64,000 bases of DNA. Origin: Enoplolaimus lenunculus. Its lineage: Eukaryota; Nematoda; Enoplea; Enoplida; Thoracostomopsidae. The DNA is taken from positions 124,001-188,000 of the forward strand of contig JASANG010001872.1 of NCBI GenBank assembly GCA_030248215.1. The letters are read 5' to 3'. The notes beneath the pieces were generated by a model. That model was not told the origin of the DNA, searched no databases, and worked only from the letters and a program-made list of their open reading frames with translations. Made by a program: the position numbers and the translations under genes. Shown piece after piece: positions 32,588 through 42,000 of this stretch; the first letter of the stretch is position 1; every line of letters starts with the position of its first letter.

Positions 32588-32968
32588 ATAGTAACATGGG
32601 CCCGGATATTCATAACCAAATTTTCTATCTCGGATATCCGAAACTAGATTTTGCGTTTTTATCGATTTCCGAAACTCAATTTAGGTTTGCCAAGCACTTG
32701 TTTTAACTTATTGATGTAGGGGAAGTACCCTGACCCGGAAGCTGATTGCTATGACCGAAAAACATACAATTCTAAAAACAGTTTTTTAAATATTATGCAA
32801 CTGCTTCAATAGTGCTGGGTATTCGGTTTAGAAAACTGCTACTGAGACTAATAAATTTTGTTTTGTCTTCCATTTTATCAAATGTCACCCTTCCCTCGAA
32901 CTATATATACATGAGTCGTTTTAATACTTTCCAAGATGAAACAATCACATTGAAATATACTTACGCCA
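32588..32968. other. No gene seen
   Basis: AT-rich. CGGATATTC/GGATATCCG blocks adjoin the preceding element. No exon supported. Confidence 0.3.
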
Positions 32969-33197
32969 AGGGTTGCGTCATACTTTTGTTGAGGTGCGGC
33001 GCTGTCCGTCACCGTGGAAAATTTTACGTAAATAACTCACGTACGATAACGTGTGTTGACGGACGATTATGGACGGTGCCGTACGGGTGACGCACAGTAA
33101 TGGACGGCGTCGTACTGGTGACGCACGATGACAGATGGCACCATACAGGTGACGCACGGTGACGGACGGCGCCGGACGTTAAGTATAGCGCAGCCCT
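32969..33197. mobile_element. Second copy of the AGGGTTGCGC element, opposite orientation
   Basis: Ends AGGGTTGCGTCATACTT and AAGTATAGCGCAGCCCT. The core has four or so units of the approximately 30-bp GACGGACGGCGCCG/GTGACGCACGGTGACGG repeat. It is the inverted counterpart of 19619-19950, with fewer units. Confidence 0.75.
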
Positions 33198-34394
33198 AAA
33201 TCGTACAAACATCAACCCGTGTTTACTTTTATTGGTGCCCCGCTTTCAGCGGCGGATTTAGAAATTTCTGACTGGGGTCAGGCTCGCAAATGTTTTGAAA
33301 CGCAAATTTTTCACCAAAAATTTTCCGAGATAAAATTGTAAGGTAGAGTGGCTTCATCATTTTATCACAAAAAAATTTTCAAAAGGGAAAAATTGTAAAG
33401 TATAAGGACACTACCGTTATATTACAAAACATTTGTGACGCGCTTTGAGTACGACGCCCCGCCCCCCTCTGAATCCTGTAGTTTCAGCATTCTCACTAGT
33501 CCGCGATTGAGTTGGCGTAAAATTTTAAACTATTAATATGTTTTTGCTTGGGCTAGGCTTATGCTTTGTTTTAGACTTGTGTTTTTTACACTGCGGAGGC
33601 TTAAACTTAGGAATATGTTTTGGTTGTTACATTGCTAAAAGTAATATTTGTCCATATCTTCTGGAGTCGCTCTAGTCTATTAATATATCGGTACATAATG
33701 CCGATTTTGTTCCCCATTGTTTTAGAGTTGTGTTTTTCACGCTGAGGAGGCTTAAACTTCGGAATATGTTTTGGTTGTAACATTGCTAAAAATTATATAC
33801 TTTCACTTTTTTGATCTTACATGGACTACAGCGGAACCAAAAATATATTTTCAACAGTTCACAAATCTATATTTTTTATGTATATACTGCACTGCGTAAA
33901 AGCGATGCGCAGAGTTGAATTGCGTCGTCTATTGCGTTTGATGACTGGTTCTGTGCACCTACTTGTTTACTATTAGTTTAATACAACGACATTATTCCGA
34001 TAAATACCAAACTAAACTGAAGTTTTTTTAATTTTGGCATGTTTTATGAAATCCAAATTTTAAATCATCACGGAATTATGCAGGAATGTGGTTCAAAATT
34101 TTAACTCAGGTTTGACTACAGACTTCCTTTGGTCAACTCAAGCTACATTAATGTTTCGGATATCCGGCGGATATCCGGATATACGGATACACGTTTCTTT
34201 TCGAATACATGTCCGGATATTTTCCATGTCCAGATATCGGGATATCCGGTGCCCATCTACAGTATGTAATATTATATCTATACTGTTTTACTCAGTCGCG
34301 TTATCAGAAACAAAGAAATTGGGTGCGCCTTCATATGCAAAAGCAAATATCAAACAAGAACACATTCGTCTCCATATAAACACCAACTTTATGT
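33198..34394. other. Repeat remnants, no gene seen
   Basis: 33243-33480 starts CAGCGGCGGATTTAGAAATT, a hAT-type end. A GGCTTAAACTTAGGAATATG block is repeated at about 33598 and 33750. 34155-34255 is rich in GGATATCCGG palindromes. Confidence 0.4.
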
Positions 34395-34640
34395 ATGGCG
34401 GTTCGCGCGGAATACAATTGGACAAAGCCGGAGATTTTACGAAGCAAATGGTTCACACCTGAAGCACACAGAGTTGAAGAATATCACAAAGTCCAAGTTC
34501 AAAAAATTAAACGAACCAAAGTATTGTCCCCTACTGCAAAATCCTGGTTCAGTCAATGCTTATACGAGAAAGGCTTGAATCAAATGTATATACATATATA
34601 TGTATATATGTATATAACGTTTTATCACTTCGTTTATTAA
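34395..34640 (+). CDS. Possible small intronless protein, unrecognised
   Basis: 81-codon ORF starting MAVRAEYNWTKPEILRSKW. The first 65 residues are charged, Trp- and Lys-rich and look like real protein (PTAKSWFSQCLYEKGLNQM). The last 17 are read from a TATATACATA microsatellite, so the true end may be earlier, or a splice donor may lie near CAAATGTATAT. An AATAAA lies at about 34827. I see no signal peptide or known domain. The style resembles short axonemal proteins, which is only an impression. An overlapping frame ends inside it. Confidence 0.3.
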   Translation: MAVRAEYNWTKPEILRSKWFTPEAHRVEEYHKVQVQKIKRTKVLSPTAKSWFSQCLYEKGLNQMYIHIYVYMYITFYHFVY

Positions 34641-36062
34641 CAATGCAAAACGCTCTAAAGTATTAATGCTGGATTTAGTACTGCTTCGCATCCCATTTTG
34701 CTCGCCCATTTTAAAAGTTAGACAAAGGCCATGGCAAAAAAATTGCCAAAATATAATCTGCTTAATTTTTACTACGTGTCAACTAAAATCAGCAGTATCG
34801 AAAATGTTGACTATTTTTAGAAAATAAAATACAAACTATGACACATAGATGCTTTATCCACCAGCATTTTGATTTCAGTATAGTATGACCACTTATACTT
34901 ACGCATGTATCATTGCATGTTATAGTTGTTGTATAAATCAATTTTGTCGTAGCTTAGATTTATTTTACGGACTTGAAACGTTTCATAACCATTAGGGCAC
35001 CATGTTTCGTTTCGTGTCCCGTTTGGTTTGATTCCATGCCCTGCTCTGGTCTATCGCTAATATTAGTTGATAAAGGGCGTGTCGTATTAAAATAATATTA
35101 GCTAAGTTGTCCAAGATCAAATCGTAGGCGCCAATTAAATACGATTATAGCGTCAAACGCTGGTATTTAAGTGCTAAAGTATATTTTAGGGCTTATCACC
35201 AATTTTATAAACTGTGATTTAAAACTAAACAGTCTATTTTTAGACAAAAAATTTGATTTTGTAATAAAATAATTAATCCACTGTTCAAATGTTGAAAATG
35301 TTAAGCATTTTTTGGTTCGATAATTATAATTATCAATATTAGCTTTAGCACATCTGTAATCTATGGTGCAGAGTTTTTGTCGTAAGCTTCACAACATTTG
35401 TTGGTACATTAAGGTACGTAGGTTCCATTGTCTCTGGCATTGTTAACGAGTTGCTCTTTTCTTCCTTTACTCATTCTCATGAATATTTACTACTAGGTAT
35501 AAGAGCTAATTTCTAGCTAGTATTCGAATCGTGGTCTTTTACGGTGGAATTGCATAGCCCAGGTCGCTAGCAAAATAACTTTTCTAAATGTTGTTTCCGA
35601 AACTTCTAAGATTTCTTTTAAAGAGATTTTGTAAGTAGACGCCTGCTTCTAGCTCCGGCAGACAAGCAGCCTTCGCTGCCTGTAATTTGCCCAAGGCATA
35701 TATAGTTGCATTTTAACTTTTGGTAGTAAAATTTTCCGTATAATTTATACTGTTCTAGAATTTTGTCTGGGTCTTTGCTATATTGATGATAAAATAACAC
35801 TTTACCTAAAACAGCGTCCTTTTGCAGAATTAGATATTCATTTTACATGTCTCAATTTAATACAGAAGAGCGTTTGGAAGGTACTGTTTGCGACGCGAAA
35901 CGCGTTTGAAATAGCGGTTTATTTTTGGTGATTCCATGTTTTATTTTTGTTAAAAATTTCAGTAGAACCTAAATTCCATACAGTTGCAGAAACGTTAATA
36001 ATTCAATCAGCGCTGAGCATATTTTATTTTATTACTATCGACAGTATTAAGCTATTCACAAC
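34641..36062. other. Upstream flank of the ShKT gene, no gene seen
   Basis: AT-rich. It should contain the promoter of the gene at 36063. A TATTTTATTTTATTAC run lies 20-45 bp upstream of the start, and CGACAG at 36043 could be a leader acceptor. Neither can be decided from sequence. Confidence 0.3.
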
Positions 36063-39000
36063 ATGAAATCTGCAGTATACATTGTTGCAATCACCGTAAT
36101 GTGTGCACTGACCACTGTTCACTGTTTCACTGTTGATCAAACTTGGGGCAAATTTGTGGTCAACGATTTATCAAATGGAACAGTAACAACAGGTTAACCT
36201 TTTTAGCGTTGCATGTAAACTTTTTTATGTATAGCCAGTGTTTATTTTAGTAATCAAGTCTGTGCCAAAAACATAACACCATAATCTGTACCCTAAAACA
36301 TTTTTTGTCAGTGATTAATTCGGATTCGTAGCGCCACACTGCAAAAAATGGTGAATCAAATTGACTCTCTCCGAAATAGGCTTTTCCGGACTACACAAGT
36401 GAGTCAAAATTCGACTCCGCCAGAGTCAAATTTGATTCACTGTGCAACTCAGTTAGTCGAATGTGACTCTGGCGGAGTCGAATTTTTAGTCAGGAAAAGC
36501 CTATTTCGGAGAGATTCAATTTGACTCACCATTTTTTACGGTGCAGATGGAAATCTTGATAATAACAAAATGAATAATTTCTTTTTAGACAAGAATATGC
36601 AACTTACAAAATTTGAACTTTCAATTTTCTCTAAAATTAAGCAAAATTGACATTCAATCACATATAGCCTGAACGCCCAAAACGCAACTTGCTGAACTGG
36701 ATAGATTATTGTTTCCTCTGAATGTGTCCATTTTCATACTGTTACCAAAAGTCATTTTCGACCTTGTTTGTTACAAAAGATCCTGTTTGAGCTCGCGAAT
36801 AAAACCTAAGATTTTACAGTCAACATGTTTCAATCGTTAATAAGTGTTTGGCGAAAGTCAAAGCTTCTTCTTAAATTATTAAACTAAAAATTTGCTTATT
36901 TTTACACTAAAAATTAGCAATTACTGTATTCATACTAAAAATTAACAACTACTGTCTTTATACTAAAAATTAGCCTGTCTTTACATTAAAAATTAGTAAT
37001 TATACAGTCTGTGTACTAAACTGTGACAGCTTTAGCACTAAGCTAAGAAGTTGGTACCCAAGGGGTAAGCTCAGGGGGACCGATGATACCCTACTTTCGG
37101 AAATCATCATACAGCAGTACGCATCTGTTCTAGCATCGATATTCTATTCGATTATGTCTCTGCATGAAGGAAACAGGCATATTATATTTTTGTTAAAATA
37201 ATTCGAATCCTCTGGCTCTGTTGTTAAATGCAAAAATAAATTTTTCAGAGTCCACACCAGTGGAAACAACAACTACAGAACAAGGTAAGCCACTTTAAGT
37301 TCTATATGAAACATTAAAATCGCAGAACTTTATTAGTCTTCCGTTTGTGGCAGTAAACGTCGAGTTTTGCAATGGAATTCCAATTCCGGCTAAATTGTCG
37401 GTAGAATTTTTGTTTTGATTTTAATCGTGCGTGATTTTCGATGCCATGAGTGTCATTTGTTCGGTTACGAGTCATTTTCCGCCGAAATTTGTTTCAAATT
37501 TAATTTACTATACTATTGCATAAACGGTACATTTTATGGTGAAAACTTGTACCGGACGGAAACTGAAAATTCAAAATTCCATTTGGACATAAAATTTATT
37601 TCAAATGTTGATTTAGACTCTGAATAAAATTTCATTCCGTTTGGATTTCACCAGAACATCATTTTTTGTGATCAAGGCTTAGGTTTAGATTTAAGATATG
37701 ATTAGGCTAAGGTTTAGGTTTAGTGGGCAGGCTCCAATAATTAATATGGATCAATTTTTGTACATGATTTGTATTTTTTATTTTCAACATCTAACCGCCA
37801 GTCTGCATTATATTTTTTGGTGAAAATGTTTTGCGCAGACTATCAAAAGGTTTTGTTAATTTTAGTTGATTGCACTAAGGATAAGTTCAACACATCAAAA
37901 TGCATTGAGTACAAAGATGGTGGTGCTTGCCAATTCTTTGAGAGCGACTGTGCAAAAACGTGTAATCCAACGTGCCAACCAACAGAATCCACACAACCTG
38001 TGTAAGTAAATAACATTCTTATTTGAAGGCACCGTACCAATTTAGCCATATCGCCAAAATGGCTAGTCGCCGCACCATTGTCACACTAGCTAGCCACTGC
38101 AGCAGTGCCTGCTGATTGGGTAAAAATAATCAATTCTATGCCTACGGTGTTAAGGTAAATTGGTCCATTTTCGGGAACAGAATGCAACAATATCGACCAG
38201 TGATTCGGCAACAGTTTCGCAGCGCATTTTTATTTGGCGTCAACATTTTTTTGGGTTTTTTCAACATCGCGATTTATATGCGTTATTATTAAAAACGATT
38301 TGATTTGCCAACAGATAAACCAGTCAGTCGCCGTTGCTACGGTGGTTAGCCACTGCGCTGTGACAGTGGTGCGGTGGTTAGGCATATTGGCGATATGGAT
38401 AAATTGCTGCGTGGCTACGATATATATGTCGTAGCCCAAGTCTTAATTTATCCATTTCAGAGTTATGCTAATTTAAAACTTATTCACACCTTGGGTTATC
38501 CCAACTTAAAATTTTCTCTGATGAAAATGCAGGTATGTCATTCGTTATGTCGTAACTTAAGTCGTAATTCAGCCAAGTTCCGAATTGAGCTAGTTCAAAG
38601 CGGAGTTTACACCTTGGGCTAGCTGAAGGTGAAATAAGTTTGTCTGCGATTGGTTAATTCTTAACTGTGTAAAGCTATTATATTGGCTCAGTTTAATGTG
38701 GTCACGGTCATTGGGTGATTTTTAGCCGCAAACGTCAACAGCAAAGTTTGTAGCTAAAAGTCGAACATATCATGTGACGTGTAAAATGTACAATTCTAGA
38801 GAGCAAGGGCGATGATAAACGGAACAGGAGCGGGTGTGAATGCACGCAATCAATGGGCTTCCTGGGAAAGTTCAACTTTTCACGCAGCGCTGTTTTGCAT
38901 GACACCAAACATGCCCAGGAAATAGTTCAAATGCAGTGCAGTTGCTACTGTTCTAATGTTCTATTATAACTATAACTTAGAGAAATTAGACAATTTTTCT

Positions 39001-42000
39001 GCACTAAATACATGAACAAAATTTTTGTTATTATGAGTCAATTTTGAGATTATACAAAATCGTATGTATAAAATACTTTAAGCAAAACAGAGCTGATGCT
39101 GTGAATGACACTTGGCGAGCGGAAAACCAGCCACATTTTTTATTCAAACACAATTCAAAATAATGTACAGTACCGCTAGAGGTAAAAATTTGCAAAAATA
39201 TACGTACTGCAAGTAGTTTATGGCGTCAGTTCTAATGTAATGTCCCGAATAAGAGGATGCTGATGCTGATTTTGCCTTTCCAAGGAGTGCCCCCCCCCCC
39301 CAGTTGCGTACCTTGAAATTTGAATTGTGCGGTCTCGTCCGGCCAGGTCCGCAATCTTGGTTTTCACCTGAAATAAATTTAGAACACTTTGAGCAGTGAC
39401 AGAACTAATTTTTGGTTGGATATATGAAGTTGACCACGCTCGCCTTGTTGGCATTGAGAACAATTTTAGGGTTCTCTTTTAAGTCCTCTAATTTCGTAAC
39501 GGGTTGGGTAACTGGACCAGAACAAATTTGTTCCCCACGTGTGAGCACGACTTGAAGAAAAAATATTACGAGCGAAAAGCAAGACACTGATTGCCTTGAA
39601 CTCCAGTACATAACTTCAGTTTGGAGTCTTTTTTGGCGTATTTTTGAACAATATGAAATATTTTTAGGAATTAGGATGCAAAACAGAGTGACAGAACGGT
39701 TGTAACCAGGATTTAAGCTGAGTTTTGAGGAATTCGCGAACGAAGCGAGCGAGAAGCCATACAATATTGTTACGGGTACGATCAATGACCTAAAACGGCA
39801 GCCGGGACGGCTAGCTCGGCCAATCCGGCGTGCCGAACCCGAGAATGCCAGTGACTTTATAAATGAACTCCGTTCAGAGGTGTGGTCAGAGCAGAACAGT
39901 GTCCCTCACAATATTTCAGCATTATATTCCTCTGTAACAAGGCCATTCTTCTGCTTTGGTCTTTTTATAGACTATATCGTAGGACAATCTTCTATTCACG
40001 ACAATTACGAATTGGCATACGCCAAATAGGAATTGTGAGATGTAGCAGAAATCTCAGATGTAACACGAACTGTGATGCATCAATAACACTGATTATTTTG
40101 GTATTGCGACTGACCAAACAATTAAATCTGATTGGTTTGGTTTGAATAGCAGATTGACCCCGACATATACGCAATTTTTGTTACGATGGGGATTCACGTT
40201 CGGAACAAAGGACATTTATGTAATTAGGAACGTTGCATGCTTTAGTACACGTAGGTCAAAACGCATTTATTTTCACCAAGCAGCCCCTGAGAGGGTCAGG
40301 TAGACGGGATAGACAAGTCCTGTACAAATCAGTTACACAACCCATATCAAACAACATGGATTGAATACAACACAGTTTTGTGTTTGTAATATTCCGTACC
40401 GCTGAAGGTTTGTACAAAAATAGAAAAAGCAAACATTTGATTGGCTTTCGAAGTCGTTTTATGTAAACCAAATTGAGGCCGATGCAACGCATCTGCAAAA
40501 ATACGCTGTTCACTATTTTGTTGCCAACTTTTCAGAAACTGTTTCGTTTGGTGTCGATACATTCGAGGACATAATTTTTTTAATGCGCTGCTAATATATA
40601 ATTTCCGAGGGTACAACTGCCTAATTAAATTATTGAATATAAAAGATGCTTTTTGCCTACTTCTTAATAAAACATGCATTCTGTAGTGACGCCGGATAAG
40701 AAGGGGTGTTATTCGGTTACGGACTGTTATTTATTTTTAACCCACGCTCCGCCACCCTTCGTTACTGATATACATTCGGTACTGCAACTATCCGTTGAAT
40801 TAAACGTTTATTTGTCTCGTATCAGTAGCTTGAACGATAATAAAAGGATATACTTAGGAATGCACTTTCAAAATTTAAGTACGCTTTAAAGTTTCGAACT
40901 CAAATTATTTGGTCCTGCAGTCATTTATGTGCTACAATTAGGTTGAATTGACAATTTATGGACTCTAATTAGGGTTTAGGCACTCTCCCCGCTTACGGAC
41001 TCTTATTATGAATACGTACTGCTATTGACTGGGACTCGAAATGGGGACCACCTCTTATTACCCCTCCCATCTTATTCGGGTCACTACAGTAATAGCGCAG
41101 CGCTTATTTCCGAAAACGTTTAATTGTAACACATTATAAACACGAAACATAAACGGCACGTTTTGACCTTTACCAGAAACTGGGACGTCAAAAGAGTACA
41201 CACCTTCACACTTCGCTGTTATTGTTACGACACAACGATTGAAATTAAATGAAGGCAACGATTTTATATAGATTAGAAATTTCTAAATGCGTTGAACTGG
41301 ATAGGTGTGATCGCAACAAAAATTTGCTGAATTATATTTGTAGTAAAGATTGGGTTTTCCGTGTTAATTGGTTGGTTTTGCATCAATAACATAAACGTTT
41401 TTCTTGCACCGTTAACAAGCAGTCCCTGAAAGGAGCGTAGAGATGGGGTAATTCGTGCTACAACAGTACTATTACCTATGTTCAGTGAAACATTACAAAA
41501 GTACAAAAGGCACCGGAATGCTCAACATTAAAAAGCATCAGGGTGTAGAACTAGTAGAAAATTTGACATGTTTCTGAGGAGTTTATTTTTTTGCAGTTTA
41601 TTCCTAAGCCGTAAGATTTTGTCTTGCCTCGGCTGGTATGAAGGTTAGAAGTTGAATCCTTCTGTCAATACAATTAGATATTCATGTAAAGACCAAGCTG
41701 AAAATTCTTTGCAGCAATGGAATGGCTATGACCACGCTTCTGATACTAACTTGACCTCGTAGATCTGCAAATCCGAAAAATAATAAATGAAACAACCTTG
41801 TTTGAAGCGATCGCGTCTGTATGTTCGATAAATTACGTTCTCACGTCAGAGAATTGCTAATTCTCAAACCTTGAATTATCCCTATTCTAAATCTTTCAAG
41901 GTCTTGGTTTTTGCCAACAACCTCTTAATTGTTAGTTTACCATAGATGCCTCAACAGTGTAAGGAATACTTAAATACAGTGCAAAAAAATGCTGAGTCAA

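Noticed and set aside
38230-38439. Mirror-image ORFs on both strands
   Set aside because: They arise from the inverted arms of the MITE at 38038-38406.
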